Shown here piece after piece: positions 29,655 to 39,094 of a stretch of DNA of 64,000 nt. Each line of letters opens with the position of its first letter. Within the stretch, counting starts at the first letter, position 1. A program made the position numbers and the translations under genes. The DNA comes from Herbaspirillum chlorophenolicum (GTDB lineage: Bacteria > Pseudomonadota > Gammaproteobacteria > Burkholderiales > Burkholderiaceae_D), in contig NZ_LFLT01000016.1 in the NCBI RefSeq assembly GCF_001189955.1, positions 45,138 to 109,137 of the forward strand. Reading direction: 5' to 3'. Under the pieces are notes generated by a model. The model did not search any database and was not told where the DNA came from. It worked only from the letters and a program-made list of their open reading frames with translations.

Positions 29655-30908
29655 TCAGCGGTCGATTTCACCAAACACGATGTCCTGCGTACCGATGATC
29701 GTGACCGCATCGGCAATCATGTGGCCCTTGGCCATTTCGTTCAGGGCTTGCAGGTGGGCAAAGCCCGGTGCACGAATCTTCAGGCGGTAAGGCTTGTTGG
29801 CGCCGTCCGACACCAGGTAGATGCCGAATTCGCCCTTCGGATGCTCGACAGCGGCATAGGCCTCGCCCGGCGGCACGCGGAAGCCTTCGGTAAACAGCTT
29901 GAAGTGGTGGATCAGGTCTTCCATGTTGGACTTCATTTCAGTCCGCTTCGGAGGAGCAACCTTATGGTTGTCGGTAATCACCGGGCCCGGGTTGTTGCGC
30001 AGCCACTCCACGCACTGCTTGATGATGCGGTTCGATTGGCGCATTTCAGCCACGCGCACCAGATAGCGGTCATAGCAGTCGCCGTTCTTGCCGACCGGGA
30101 TATCGAAGTCCAGCAGGTCGTACACTTCGTACGGCTGCTTCTTGCGCAAATCCCATTCGATGCCCGAGCCGCGCAGCATCGGACCGGAGAAGCCCATTTG
30201 CAAGGCACGTTCCGGCGACACCACGCCGACGCCGACCAGACGCTGCTTCCAGATACGGTTATCGGTCAGCAGGGTTTCGTATTCATCGACATAAGTCGGG
30301 AAACGGTTGGTGAAGTCTTCGATGAAGTCCAGCATCGAGCCCTGGCGATTTTCGTTCAGGGCGCGGATGGCCTTGTCGTTGCGGACGATCGAGGCCTTGT
30401 ATTGCGGCATGGTGTCCGGCAGGTCACGATAGACGCCGCCCGGACGGTAATAAGCTGCGTGCATACGCGCGCCGGAGACGGCTTCGTAGCAATCCATCAG
30501 GTCTTCGCGTTCGCGGAAGGCATACAGCAGCACGCCCATCGCACCTACGTCCAGTGCGTGCGCACCGATCCACATCAGGTGGTTCAGCAGGCGGGTAATC
30601 TCATCGAACATCACGCGGATGTACTGGGCGCGCATCGGCACTTCCAGGCCCAGCAGGCGCTCGATGGCCATCACATAGCCGTGCTCGTTGCACATCATCG
30701 ACACGTAGTCCAGGCGATCCATGTACGGCACGGACTGCAGGTAGGTCTTCTGCTCGGCCAGCTTTTCGGTCGCGCGGTGCAGCAGGCCGATGTGCGGGTC
30801 GGCACGCTGGATGACTTCGCCGTCCAGCTCCAGCACCAGGCGCAGCACGCCGTGCGCTGCCGGGTGCTGCGGACCGAAGTTCAGCGTGTAGTTTTTAATC
30901 TCAGCCAT
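29655..30908 (-). CDS. nuoD: NADH-quinone oxidoreductase subunit D
   Basis: 49-kDa-type subunit of complex I, 417 aa, forming the quinone pocket with NuoB. It begins [20 protein letters not shown], where the His region contacts quinone, and contains [23 protein letters not shown] and [11 protein letters not shown] segments. The C-terminal DIVFGEIDR matches the family. The ATG overlaps the nuoC stop by one base. Confidence 0.97.
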   Translation of the reverse strand: MAEIKNYTLNFGPQHPAAHGVLRLVLELDGEVIQRADPHIGLLHRATEKLAEQKTYLQSVPYMDRLDYVSMMCNEHGYVMAIERLLGLEVPMRAQYIRVMFDEITRLLNHLMWIGAHALDVGAMGVLLYAFREREDLMDCYEAVSGARMHAAYYRPGGVYRDLPDTMPQYKASIVRNDKAIRALNENRQGSMLDFIEDFTNRFPTYVDEYETLLTDNRIWKQRLVGVGVVSPERALQMGFSGPMLRGSGIEWDLRKKQPYEVYDLLDFDIPVGKNGDCYDRYLVRVAEMRQSNRIIKQCVEWLRNNPGPVITDNHKVAPPKRTEMKSNMEDLIHHFKLFTEGFRVPPGEAYAAVEHPKGEFGIYLVSDGANKPYRLKIRAPGFAHLQALNEMAKGHMIADAVTIIGTQDIVFGEIDR

Positions 30909-31504
30909 TATTTGATCCCGTAGTTTTCTTCACGAATGATGCGCGGCGTGATTTCGCGCGGTTCAATCGTTACGGGTTGATAGATGACGCGCCTTTGTTC
31001 GGCGTCGTAGCGCATTTCGACATAGCCCGACACCGGGAAGTCCTTGCGGAACGGGTGGCCGATGAAGCCATAGTCGGTCAGGATGCGGCGCAGGTCGTCA
31101 TGCCCTTCGAACAGGATGCCGTAGAAGTCGAACGCTTCGCGCTCATACCAGCCGGCCGAATTCCAGATGCTGGAAACCGAGGCCACGATGGGTAGGTCGT
31201 CATCCGGTGCGAACACGCGCACGCGCACGCGCCAGTTATGCGAAATCGACATCAGGTGCGATACCGCGGCAAAGCGCGCACCATCCCAGGCGCCGTCGCC
31301 GTACGTCGAGTAGTCGACGCCGCACAGGTCGAGCAGCTGTTCGAAACGGGTATCGGCGTGATCGCGCAGGACGCGCATGGCCGAAAGATAGTCGGAAGCC
31401 TTGACCACCACGGTGACTTCACCGAGCGCCACCGTCAGGTTCTGAAGATACCCTCCAAGCGCGTTGCGCAGGGCTGCTTCGAGAGTTTCCAATTTTGTTG
31501 TCAT
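30908..31504 (-). CDS. nuoC: NADH-quinone oxidoreductase subunit C
   Basis: 30-kDa-type subunit of complex I, 198 aa, part of the connecting arm. The family signature [24 protein letters not shown] is intact, as are [10 protein letters not shown] and the C-terminal [15 protein letters not shown]. It is separate from nuoD here, unlike the E. coli NuoCD fusion, and overlaps it by one base. Confidence 0.97.
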   Translation of the reverse strand: MTTKLETLEAALRNALGGYLQNLTVALGEVTVVVKASDYLSAMRVLRDHADTRFEQLLDLCGVDYSTYGDGAWDGARFAAVSHLMSISHNWRVRVRVFAPDDDLPIVASVSSIWNSAGWYEREAFDFYGILFEGHDDLRRILTDYGFIGHPFRKDFPVSGYVEMRYDAEQRRVIYQPVTIEPREITPRIIREENYGIK

Positions 31505-31513
31505 ACAGCCCTC

Positions 31514-31990
31514 TTAGCGCGCGATGGTATTGGTGCGCTTGATCTTGTTTTGCAGCTGGATCACGCCATACAGCAGCGCTTCAGCAGTCGGCGGACAGCC
31601 CGGCACATAAACGTCGACCGGAACGATGCGGTCGCAGCCGCGCACCACCGAATAGGAATAGTGATAGTAGCCGCCGCCGTTGGCGCACGAACCCATCGAA
31701 ATCACCCAGCGAGGCTCTGGCATCTGGTCATAGACCTTGCGCAGCGCCGGCGCCATCTTGTTGCACAGCGTGCCGGCCACGATCATCAGGTCGGACTGGC
31801 GCGGCGACGGACGGAACACCGCACCGAAACGGTCGAGATCGTAACGCGAAGCGCCGACGTGCATCATTTCAACTGCGCAGCAGGCCAGACCGAAGGTCAT
31901 GGGCCACAGGGATCCGGTACGGGTCCAGTTGATTACCTTATCCAGCGAGGTGGTAACAAACCCCTCATTCAATACGCCTTCAATAGACAT
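31514..31990 (-). CDS. nuoB: NADH-quinone oxidoreductase subunit B (cluster N2)
   Basis: Subunit of 158 aa carrying the terminal cluster N2 that reduces quinone. The ligand cysteines are the tandem pair in GLACCAVEM, then GTLCNKM... , GSCANGGG and [13 protein letters not shown]. The segment [21 protein letters not shown] is the conserved loop against NuoD. It lies three bases after nuoA and nine before nuoC. Confidence 0.97.
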   Translation of the reverse strand: MSIEGVLNEGFVTTSLDKVINWTRTGSLWPMTFGLACCAVEMMHVGASRYDLDRFGAVFRPSPRQSDLMIVAGTLCNKMAPALRKVYDQMPEPRWVISMGSCANGGGYYHYSYSVVRGCDRIVPVDVYVPGCPPTAEALLYGVIQLQNKIKRTNTIAR

Positions 31991-31993
31991 GGT

Positions 31994-32353
31994 TTACTCC
32001 CAATCCAGGGCACCCTTTTTCCAGATGTACCAAAACCCGACAACAAATTCAGCGATGAACACCATCATCGTGATGAAACCAGACCAGCCCAGCTCGCGCA
32101 CGGACACGCCCCACGGGAAGAAAAACGCAGTTTCCAGATCGAACAGGATGAAGAGGATGGCGATCAGGTAATAGCGCACGTCGAACTTCATGCGCGCGTC
32201 TTCAAACGCTTCGAAACCGCATTCGTATGGAGATGTTTTTTGCACGTCAGGCTTGTGAGGACCAAGCAGACGCCCCAAGAGCTGGGGAGCGACACCGACG
32301 CCGATGCCAACGAGGATAAACAGAAGGACTGGGAAGTAATTTTCGAGGTTCAC
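31994..32353 (-). CDS. nuoA: NADH-quinone oxidoreductase subunit A
   Basis: Small three-helix membrane subunit of complex I, 119 aa, and first gene of the nuo operon. The conserved loop [23 protein letters not shown] with its Cys is present. The start codon is GTG at 32353 with no strong ribosome site, so the true start may need checking. Upstream lie a Fur-box-like sequence and the terminator of tRNA-Leu, which implies a separate promoter for the operon. Confidence 0.95.
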   Translation of the reverse strand: MNLENYFPVLLFILVGIGVGVAPQLLGRLLGPHKPDVQKTSPYECGFEAFEDARMKFDVRYYLIAILFILFDLETAFFFPWGVSVRELGWSGFITMMVFIAEFVVGFWYIWKKGALDWE

Positions 32354-32383
32354 GATTGGCCGTTTACGTTGGTTTTAATCGAT

Positions 32384-32402
32384 GGGAATGATTCTCAATA
32401 TC
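32384..32402. promoter_or_regulatory. Fur-box-like sequence upstream of nuoA
   Basis: GGGAATGATTCTCAATATC matches 15 of 19 positions of the classical Fur box GATAATGATTATCATTATC by my own count. It lies 31 bp upstream of the nuoA GTG and downstream of the tRNA-Leu terminator, so it would fall in or near the nuo promoter. Iron-dependent control would make sense for an operon rich in Fe-S proteins. This is a motif match only. Confidence 0.5.
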
Positions 32403-32422
32403 AATCAGAAACTTCCTCGACA

Positions 32423-32460
32423 AAAAGCCAGCTCAGGCACGTGGACCTTTGCTGGCTTTT
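32423..32460 (-). terminator. Intrinsic terminator after tRNA-Leu
   Basis: AAAAGCCAGC (32423-32432) pairs with GCTGGCTTTT (32451-32460). On the minus strand the stem is followed by TTTTTG. It ends the tRNA transcript just before the nuo promoter region. Confidence 0.75.
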
Positions 32461-32472
32461 GATTCATTTCTA

Positions 32473-32557
32473 TGGTGCCGACGACGAGACTCGAACTCGT
32501 ACAGCTTTCGCCACTACCCCCTCAAGATAGCGTGTCTACCAATTTCACCACGTCGGC
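32473..32557 (-). tRNA. tRNA-Leu (GAG)
   Basis: The 85-nt minus-strand sequence starts GCCGACGTGGTGAAATTGG and ends GTCGTCGGCACCA, giving a 7-bp acceptor stem, an encoded CCA end, and the long variable arm (TGGCGAAAGCT region) of class II tRNAs. The anticodon arm CTATC-TTGAGGG-GGTAG shows anticodon GAG, reading CUC/CUU leucine codons. The T arm contains GTTCGAGTC. It sits between secG and nuoA, a common betaproteobacterial order. Confidence 0.96.
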
Positions 32558-32666
32558 CTGAGACTGCTATTGTACCTGCATTTGTTACTCTTGTTCAATG
32601 CACAATCAGCCGAAAACAGCGATTCTTCTATGCTTATTCGCGCATTGTTTCAGAATCCGCAAAAGC

Positions 32667-33047
32667 TTATTTCGGAATCTGATTCGATTGGTCAGCCGGC
32701 TTGGCTGCATCCGCCGGAGCTGCGGGTGCAGCAGGAGCAGCTTGCGATGCCGCAGGCACAGTCGCCGGGATCGGCAGGTTGTCCATCACGCCGCCGCTTT
32801 GCGACACATGATGGTTGCCGATGAAGGCCAGGCCCAGCGTCGCAACGAAGAAGATCGCCGCAGCCACTGCGGTCGACTTCGACAGGAAGTTCGACGAACC
32901 GGTCGCACCGAACAGGCTGCCGGACGCGCCGGAACCGAACGCCGCTCCCATGTCCGCGCCCTTGCCATGCTGCAGCAGCACAAGACCGATAATCGCCAGC
33001 GCCGCCAGCACCTGAACTACAACCACAACCAAAGACAAAGTATTCAT
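32667..33047 (-). CDS. secG: Preprotein translocase subunit SecG
   Basis: Small SecYEG translocon subunit of 126 aa that aids protein export. Two membrane helices are visible (about residues 5-24 and 55-74), separated by the conserved cytoplasmic loop GKGADMGAAFGSGASGSLFG. The C-terminus from residue ~90 is an Ala/Pro-rich low-complexity tail (many PAAP repeats), common in betaproteobacterial SecG. It follows tpiA by 81 bp. Confidence 0.95.
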   Translation of the reverse strand: MNTLSLVVVVVQVLAALAIIGLVLLQHGKGADMGAAFGSGASGSLFGATGSSNFLSKSTAVAAAIFFVATLGLAFIGNHHVSQSGGVMDNLPIPATVPAASQAAPAAPAAPADAAKPADQSNQIPK

Positions 33048-33128
33048 TTCAACGTATCCACTCTAACTCTTGATATTTTGCCCGCAGCCGGAAGTATCTC
33101 GCCCCCCGGCTGACAAACCCTTTACAGC

Positions 33129-33878
33129 TCAGGCCGCAGCCTGAATGATTGCCAAAAAATCCACCGCCTTCAACGCCGCGCCGCCGATCAGGCCGCCATC
33201 GATATCGGCCATCGCCAGCAATTGCACCGCATTGTCCGGCTTCATGCTGCCGCCGTACAGGATGCGGACCTTGGCCGCAGCCTCGGCACTCTTGACCACC
33301 AGACGCGCACGCAGCATGGCGTGCACATCCTGCACCATTTCCGGCGTTGCGGTCTTGCCGGTGCCGATGGCCCACACCGGCTCGTAAGCCACGACGATGC
33401 GCGCGACATCTGCGGCATCCAATGCTTCCAGCACCACATCCAGCTGGCCGCCCACGACTTCATTGGTCTTGCCCGCCTCTCGCTGCGCCAGCGTTTCGCC
33501 GACACACACTACCGGCACCAGGCCCGCCTTGAGCGCAGCAACCGTCTTGGCCGCCACGGCGGCATCAGACTCGCCATGATAGGCACGGCGCTCGGAGTGG
33601 CCGATGATCACGTATTGGCAGCCGAACTCGTTGAGCATGGCCGCCGACACCTCGCCGGTATAGGCGCCCGAAGCATGCGCGGACATATCCTGCGCGCCCA
33701 GGGCAACCGCCGAACCGGCAACCGCCGCCTGCACTTGCGCCAGATACGGTGCAGGAACGCAAACGGCCACGTCGCATGCCTGCGCGGACAGGCCTTCCTT
33801 GATGCCGGCAACCAGGGCCGCGTTGGCAGCCAGGCTGCCGTTCATTTTCCAGTTACCCGCTACAAGTTTGCGCCGCAT
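33129..33878 (-). CDS. tpiA: Triosephosphate isomerase
   Basis: Glycolytic enzyme of 249 aa interconverting dihydroxyacetone phosphate and glyceraldehyde-3-phosphate. Catalytic elements are GNWKMN (Lys12 region), IIGHSERR (electrophilic His), and [14 protein letters not shown] (catalytic Glu plus loop 6). Phosphate-binding YGGSMKPDN and GGLIGGAAL follow. The ATG at 33878 gives the expected length. It heads the tpiA-secG-tRNA-Leu-nuo arrangement. Confidence 0.98.
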   Translation of the reverse strand: MRRKLVAGNWKMNGSLAANAALVAGIKEGLSAQACDVAVCVPAPYLAQVQAAVAGSAVALGAQDMSAHASGAYTGEVSAAMLNEFGCQYVIIGHSERRAYHGESDAAVAAKTVAALKAGLVPVVCVGETLAQREAGKTNEVVGGQLDVVLEALDAADVARIVVAYEPVWAIGTGKTATPEMVQDVHAMLRARLVVKSAEAAAKVRILYGGSMKPDNAVQLLAMADIDGGLIGGAALKAVDFLAIIQAAA

Positions 33879-33985
33879 AGTGTTCTGACGAGATTGGTAT
33901 TCAATTTGGATAACCTCGTATTGTAGCCGGTTGGCGTAAAGACGGTCAAACCTCGTCTCCCCACGCTACAGCACATCGGCACGGA

Positions 33986-34963
33986 TTACAGCTGCAGCAT
34001 GATCTTGCCGATGTGCGCACTGCTTTCCATCATGGCGTGCGCCTGCGCCGCCTGTTCCAGCGGGAAGGTATGGTGAATGACCGGTTTGATCTGGCCTGCT
34101 TCGATCAGCGGCCAGACGCGCTCGCGCAGACTGGCGGCAATCGCCGCCTTGAAGCTCACCGGGCGCGGGCGCAGCGTCGACCCCGTGATGGTCAGGCGGC
34201 GGCGCATCACCTGCCCCATGTCCAGTTGCCCCTTGCTGCCGCCCAACTGGGCGATGAAGACCAGGCGGCCATCGTCGGCCAGCGTCTTGATTTCGCGCGG
34301 CAGGTAGTCGCCGCCGACCATGTCCAGGATCACGTTAGCGCCTTTGCCGCCGGTCGCTTCCTTGACCACCGCTTCGAAATCCTCGGTCTTGTAATTGATC
34401 GCGCGCTCAGCCCCCAGCGCCTCGCAGGCGCTGCATTTCTCGACACTGCCGGCAGTAGCAAACACGCGATGCCCGAGCGCCTTCGCGATCTGGATCGCAG
34501 TCACACCGATACCGGAAGAGCCGCCCTGCACCAGCAAGGTTTCGCCGGCGGCCAATGCGCCGCGGTCGAACACATTGCTCCAGACGGTGAAATAGTTTTC
34601 CGGCAAGGCCGCCGCCTCCAGCGCACTCAATCCTTTGGGTACCGGCAGGCACTGCGTCAAGGGTGCGGCGCAATACTCGGCATAACCGCCGCCCTGCACC
34701 AGGGCGCACACCAGGTCGCCCTTCCTGAAACCGCTGCCGGCCAGGTCGCCATCGACGATCTCACCTGCCACCTCCAGTCCCGGCAAGTCCGAAGCACCCG
34801 GCGGCACCGGATAATTCCCCGTGCGCTGGAACACATCGGGACGGTTGACCCCGGCCGCATGCACCTTGATCAGCACTTCGCCCTGCTTGAGTTCCGGCAC
34901 CGGGCGCTCGCACAGTTGCAGTACCTCGGGGCCGCCATATTCCTTGATTTCTATCGCCCGCAT
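33986..34963 (-). CDS. NAD(P)H:quinone oxidoreductase, zinc-free MDR family (PIG3-like)
   Basis: Medium-chain dehydrogenase/reductase of 325 aa without zinc ligands, expected to reduce quinones with NAD(P)H in the cytosol. The N-terminal GroES-like domain contains VLIKVHAAGVNRPDVFQRTGNYPVPPGA. The Rossmann fold uses LVQGGSSGIGVTAIQIAKALG, typical of the TP53I3/PIG3 branch. The end HIGKIMLQL is also typical. It lies 27 bp after the winged-helix regulator, so both probably share a transcript that reads toward tpiA. Confidence 0.9.
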   Translation of the reverse strand: MRAIEIKEYGGPEVLQLCERPVPELKQGEVLIKVHAAGVNRPDVFQRTGNYPVPPGASDLPGLEVAGEIVDGDLAGSGFRKGDLVCALVQGGGYAEYCAAPLTQCLPVPKGLSALEAAALPENYFTVWSNVFDRGALAAGETLLVQGGSSGIGVTAIQIAKALGHRVFATAGSVEKCSACEALGAERAINYKTEDFEAVVKEATGGKGANVILDMVGGDYLPREIKTLADDGRLVFIAQLGGSKGQLDMGQVMRRRLTITGSTLRPRPVSFKAAIAASLRERVWPLIEAGQIKPVIHHTFPLEQAAQAHAMMESSAHIGKIMLQL

Positions 34964-34990
34964 CTTCTATCCTTTTCTGCCGTGATCCGC

Positions 34991-35554
34991 TTACAGCGAA
35001 GCGGCGGCACGCGCCGCCGTGTCGTACAGACCGGAGGCATTGCGCAACAATTGTGCCGCCTCGCCGATCTCCTGGTTGGGAATACCGCTCTCGGCCTGCA
35101 CTTCGATCAGGCAGTGCTCGCGCACCTCGCGATATTTCATGCACAGCTCCTGCCCCGCCGGCGTTGCCGAAAACAGCAGTTCCTTGCCTGCTTTCTCGCT
35201 CTTGACGTAACCGGCCTTCACCAGCTTCTTCAATGCATAGGTGACCACATGGGTGTCTTCAACGTTCAGTACAAAACAGATATCGGCCAGCTTCTTCTTG
35301 CGCTCACGGTGATTGACGTGATGCAGCAGCGACACCTCGATGGCGGTCATGTCCTTGGCGCCGGCCGCGGCCATGCAGCGCACCATCCAGCGATTGAAGG
35401 CATTGCCGGCCATGATCAGCGCATACTCAAGCTCGGACAGCTCGGCGCTGCGCTCGGAAACCAGGTGCTGGGAAGAAACGATCTTGGTCGCCTGTTGCGG
35501 CAATGAAACTTGGTCGGCAGCAAGCTGATCGGGGATAAAGGTCTCGTTATTCAT
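34991..35554 (-). CDS. MarR-like winged-helix DNA-binding protein (COG5631 type)
   Basis: Predicted regulator of 187 aa. The centre (about residues 55-135) has a winged-helix composition: TAIEVSLLHHVN, KKKLADICFVLNVEDTHVVTYALKKLVKAGYV and the wing KAGKELLFSATPAGQEL. It resembles the group of predicted MarR-type regulators that often neighbour oxoprolinase or amino acid genes. I chose the ATG at 35554; a TTG at 35605 is an alternative. It is divergent from pxpB and upstream of the quinone oxidoreductase, so it could control either unit. Confidence 0.8.
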   Translation of the reverse strand: MNNETFIPDQLAADQVSLPQQATKIVSSQHLVSERSAELSELEYALIMAGNAFNRWMVRCMAAAGAKDMTAIEVSLLHHVNHRERKKKLADICFVLNVEDTHVVTYALKKLVKAGYVKSEKAGKELLFSATPAGQELCMKYREVREHCLIEVQAESGIPNQEIGEAAQLLRNASGLYDTAARAAASL

Positions 35555-35715
35555 AGAGGCTGTTCTATCAAGGCATCGAAATAACACACTATATCGCAAG
35601 GACAAATAAATAATTTATCGATATATTGTTCATATTTTGATCAAACTGTAATATCCCAAGGAAATACGGGACAAGATGCAAATCTTCGCACCTCTCGAAA
35701 CGAACAGCCAAGCAC
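35555..35715. promoter_or_regulatory. AT-rich divergent promoter region, regulator and pxpB
   Basis: The 161 bases are clearly AT-richer than the surroundings and contain the 8-bp palindrome TATCGATA at 35616-35623. A weak promoter for pxpB can be drawn (TTGTTC at 35626-35631, 17 bp, TAATAT at 35649-35654). These are the likely control sites of the oxoprolinase operon; none is strong by itself. Confidence 0.4.
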
Positions 35716-36369
35716 ATGCAAGAACCGCAGATTCATCCACTGGGCGATAGCGCGCTGCTATGCAGCCTTCCCGCGCCGGCGACGCTGCCACAGCAGCAAC
35801 GCATCTGGGCACTGGCCGAACTGGCCGCCGCCTGGGATGAGGTAAGCGAAGTCGTCCCCGGCATGAACAACCTGATGCTGATACTCAAGCATCCCGCGGT
35901 CGAGCGCGATACCCTTGCCCGGCGCATCATCCGGCTCTGGCCCAAACTCGGCGCCACCAAGGCCCAAGGCCGCACTGTCGAGATCCCGGTGGTCTATGGC
36001 GGCGCCGACGGCCCCGACCTGCAATCGGTGGCAGACCACACCGGCCTGTCTGTGGATGAAGTCATCAAGCGCCACAGCGGCGGCGACTACGTGGTCTACT
36101 TCATCGGCTTCATGCCGGGCTTCGCCTACATGGGCGGGCTGGCGCCGGAGCTGGCCACGCCGCGCCACACCGAGCCCCGCCTGTCCATCCCGGCCGGATC
36201 GGTCGGCATCGGCGGCGAGCAGACCGGCATCTACCCGATGGCCTCGCCCGGCGGCTGGCAGTTGCTGGGCCGCACTTCCGCCCCCCTGTTCGATCCCGCG
36301 CAAAATCCGCCGACGCTGCTGCGTCCCGGCGACCATGTGCGCTTTACCGTGGAGCGCGTGGAACAATGA
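35716..36369 (+). CDS. pxpB: 5-oxoprolinase subunit PxpB (KipI family)
   Basis: Subunit of 217 aa of the ATP-dependent prokaryotic 5-oxoprolinase, which opens 5-oxoproline (pyroglutamate) to glutamate together with PxpA and PxpC. Conserved parts are GDSALLCSL, the FIGFMPGFAYMGGL segment, IPAGSVGIGGEQTGIYP and PGGWQLLGRT. Its stop overlaps the pxpC start by four bases (ATGA), so the pair is translationally coupled. Confidence 0.95.
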   Translation: MQEPQIHPLGDSALLCSLPAPATLPQQQRIWALAELAAAWDEVSEVVPGMNNLMLILKHPAVERDTLARRIIRLWPKLGATKAQGRTVEIPVVYGGADGPDLQSVADHTGLSVDEVIKRHSGGDYVVYFIGFMPGFAYMGGLAPELATPRHTEPRLSIPAGSVGIGGEQTGIYPMASPGGWQLLGRTSAPLFDPAQNPPTLLRPGDHVRFTVERVEQ

Positions 36370-37400
36370 TAGAAGTCATCCAACCCGGCCTGCTGGCGTC
36401 GGTGCAGGATCTCGGCCGCCACGGCCACTGCCGGCTCGGCATCAATCCGGGCGGCGCGCTCAACACGCTGGCGCTGTCGATGGCCAACCTGCTGGTCGGC
36501 AACCCCGTCGACGCGGCCGGCATCGAAATCACCATGGGCGCCTGCGAAATCCGCTTCACCGCCGACACCCGCATTGCCTTGGGCGGCGACGACATCGGCG
36601 CCACGCTGGACGGCAAGCCCATTGCAGCCTGCTGGAGTATCCCGGTGCGCGCCGGCAGCACGCTCAAACTTGTGCCTGCGCTTCCCGACTCCCCCAGCCA
36701 GCTTCCGCGCCACAGCATGCGCACCTATCTGGCCGTGGCCGGCGGCATCGACGTGCCGGTCATGCTGGGTTCACGCAGCACCGATCTCAAGGCCGGTTTC
36801 GGCGGGCACCGGGGACGCGCCCTGCGCAAAGGCGACAGGCTCGCCATCGGCGACGCCCGGCAAGCCCGGGCCACCGTCGTCGGCCCCGCCTTCGGCGTGC
36901 GCTCGCCGCACTGGCGCGGGGTCGCCTTGTATGACGATGACAGCAGCCGGCACGTAACGCTGCGTGTCTTGCCCGGCCCCGAATTCCAGCAATTCACCAA
37001 TGCCTCCAAGGATGCGCTATGGCGCCATGCATGGCGCATCACGCCCAACAGCAACCGCATGGGCTACCGCCTTGAAGGCACAGAACTCAAGCGCAAGCAT
37101 GGCCGCGACATGCTGTCGCACGGTGTGGTGCCCGGTGTGATCCAGGTACCGCCTTCGGGCCAGCCGATCATCCTGATGGGCGATGCACAAACCACCGGCG
37201 GCTATCCGAAAATCGGCGTGGTGATCGGCGCCGATTTGTGGAAGCTGGCGCAAGCGCCGCTCAATGCGACCCTGCGCCTGGAGCTCTGCGACATGCAAGG
37301 CGCACTGGCAGCCCGCGAAGAACAGCAACGCTATCTGGACTCCATCCGCGACGCCGTCGCCGCACTGGATTGGTCGCGCGCGATGCTTTACCGAAAATAA
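36366..37400 (+). CDS. pxpC: 5-oxoprolinase subunit PxpC (KipA family)
   Basis: Subunit of 344 aa of prokaryotic 5-oxoprolinase; with PxpB it forms the carboxyltransferase-like partner of PxpA. The start is IEVIQPGLLASVQDLGRHGHCRLGI, and the later segments YLAVAGGIDVPVMLGSRSTDLKAGFGG and SNRMGYRLEG are family hallmarks. QTTGGYPKIGVV lies near the C-terminus. Length is normal. It is followed after nine bases by pxpA. Confidence 0.95.
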   Translation: MIEVIQPGLLASVQDLGRHGHCRLGINPGGALNTLALSMANLLVGNPVDAAGIEITMGACEIRFTADTRIALGGDDIGATLDGKPIAACWSIPVRAGSTLKLVPALPDSPSQLPRHSMRTYLAVAGGIDVPVMLGSRSTDLKAGFGGHRGRALRKGDRLAIGDARQARATVVGPAFGVRSPHWRGVALYDDDSSRHVTLRVLPGPEFQQFTNASKDALWRHAWRITPNSNRMGYRLEGTELKRKHGRDMLSHGVVPGVIQVPPSGQPIILMGDAQTTGGYPKIGVVIGADLWKLAQAPLNATLRLELCDMQGALAAREEQQRYLDSIRDAVAALDWSRAMLYRK

Positions 37401-37409
37401 GGACACGCC

Positions 37410-38150
37410 ATGCATATCGACCTCAATGCCGACCTTGGTGAAGGCTGCGACACCGACGAGCAATTGCTGACTCTGGTCAGCTCCGCCAACATCGCCTGCG
37501 GCTGGCATGCCGGCGATGCCGCAACCATGCTGCGCAGCGTGCGCTGGGCGATGCAGAACCATGTTGCCATCGGCGCCCATCCCAGCTTCCCCGACCGCGA
37601 AAATTTCGGCCGCAGCACCATGCACCTGCCGCCCGAGGACATCTTCAGCGGCATGCTGTACCAGCTCGGCGCGCTGGATGCCATCGTGCGCGCCGAAGGC
37701 GGCCGCATGACGCATGTCAAACCGCATGGCGCCCTGTACAACCAGGCCGCCAAAGATGCAGTGCTGGCCAACGCCATCTGCGCCGCCATCCGCACCTTCA
37801 ACCCTGAACTCAGCCTGTATGGCCTGGCGGGCAGCGAGCTCATCGCCGCCGCCCGCCACGCCGACCTTGCCGCGGTGGAAGAAGTCTTCGCCGACCGCGC
37901 CTATGAGCCCGACGGCAGCCTGGTCAGCCGCAGCAAACCCGGCGCCATGATCGATAACGATGAAGCGGCGATCGCGCAGACGCTGTCGCTGGTCAAGGAC
38001 AAGCAAGTCAAGGCCATTGACGGCAGCATCGTGAACGTCAATGCACAGACCGTATGCCTGCACGGAGATGGGCCGCATGCGCTGGACTTTGCGCGCCAGA
38101 TCCGTGCACGCCTGCACAGCGAACGCATCGCGGTGCGAGCGGCCGCATAG
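37410..38150 (+). CDS. pxpA: 5-oxoprolinase subunit PxpA (LamB/YcsF family)
   Basis: Subunit of 246 aa of prokaryotic 5-oxoprolinase with the LamB/YcsF fold, thought to activate the lactam. It begins [51 protein letters not shown] and [11 protein letters not shown] are the family's metal/substrate-site motifs, with intact His and Asp residues. A 215-bp gap then separates it from the membrane-protein genes. Confidence 0.95.
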   Translation: MHIDLNADLGEGCDTDEQLLTLVSSANIACGWHAGDAATMLRSVRWAMQNHVAIGAHPSFPDRENFGRSTMHLPPEDIFSGMLYQLGALDAIVRAEGGRMTHVKPHGALYNQAAKDAVLANAICAAIRTFNPELSLYGLAGSELIAAARHADLAAVEEVFADRAYEPDGSLVSRSKPGAMIDNDEAAIAQTLSLVKDKQVKAIDGSIVNVNAQTVCLHGDGPHALDFARQIRARLHSERIAVRAAA

Positions 38151-38365
38151 CCAACCCGGTTCCATTTTTGTTGTTCCGCTTCCAGCAATCGAAAACAGAA
38201 GTTTCGCAGTACCAGCAGTTAAGAATAAGACCTTGAAGATGTCACGGGCCGTGTCGTTCATACATGGTTTTTCATCCTTGCGTGAACGGCATCTGGCACA
38301 CGGCATTGGCACAGGCCTTGCAATCGCCATCATGACTTTCATCTTTCAATGCAAGGGAGATTTCC

Positions 38366-39094
38366 ATGGATAGCACGACTCTGCTGCCGCTGATCGGGAT
38401 ACCGATTGTCGTGGCCGGCTTTGCCTTACGCTTCAACCCGCTGCTGGTGGTCACCGTGGCCGGCCTGTCCACCGGACTTGCCGTCGGCATGGACTTCGGC
38501 ATGCTGCTGGAAACCTTCGGCGAGAAGTTCGTCAACAGCCGTTCGCTGGCGACTTTCCTGCTGATCCTGCCGATCATCGGCCTGCTTGAGCATTACGGCC
38601 TGAAGGAACGCGCGCAAGCATGGATTTCCAGCATCGCCAGCGCCACTTCGGCACGCATCCTGATGCTGTACTTCGTGGTGCGCGAAGGTACCGCCGCGCT
38701 GGGCCTGATCTACCTCGGCGGCCAGGCGCAGACCGTACGCCCGCTGCTGGCGCCGATGGCCGAAGGCGCCGCCGTCAACGCCTACGGCAAGGACCTGCCG
38801 CAGCACATCCGCGACAAGATCAAGGCCCATGCCGCGGCCTGCGACAATATCGCCGTGTTCTTCGGCGAAGACATCTTCATCGCCTTCGGCGCCGTGCTGC
38901 TGATGGATGCCTTCCTGAAGGAAAACGGCATCACCAACATCGAACCGCTGCATCTCGGCCTGTGGGCGATCCCCACCGCGCTATCGGCGCTGGTGATCCA
39001 CATGTTCCGCCTGACCCGCCTCGATGCCTCCATCCGCCGCGATGTCGACACATGGAAAGCCGCCCAATCCAACACCTCAGAGGTGCCGGCATGA
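38366..39094 (+). CDS. DUF969 family membrane protein, putative transporter half
   Basis: Integral membrane protein of 242 aa with about six hydrophobic segments, recognised as DUF969. The ATG has an AAGGGAGA ribosome site. The stop overlaps the next gene's start (ATGA), so it is made together with the DUF979 protein. In many bacteria this pair lies in pxp operons. The most economical reading is that the two form a permease, perhaps for 5-oxoproline (inference). Notable segments are FVVREGTAALGLIYLGG and the acidic FFGEDIFIAFG. Confidence 0.85.
   Translation: MDSTTLLPLIGIPIVVAGFALRFNPLLVVTVAGLSTGLAVGMDFGMLLETFGEKFVNSRSLATFLLILPIIGLLEHYGLKERAQAWISSIASATSARILMLYFVVREGTAALGLIYLGGQAQTVRPLLAPMAEGAAVNAYGKDLPQHIRDKIKAHAAACDNIAVFFGEDIFIAFGAVLLMDAFLKENGITNIEPLHLGLWAIPTALSALVIHMFRLTRLDASIRRDVDTWKAAQSNTSEVPA

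Noticed and set aside
38620..39090. Upstream extension of the DUF979 protein
   Set aside because: Read in a different frame through the DUF969 gene; the real ATG overlaps the DUF969 stop, as expected for coupled genes.
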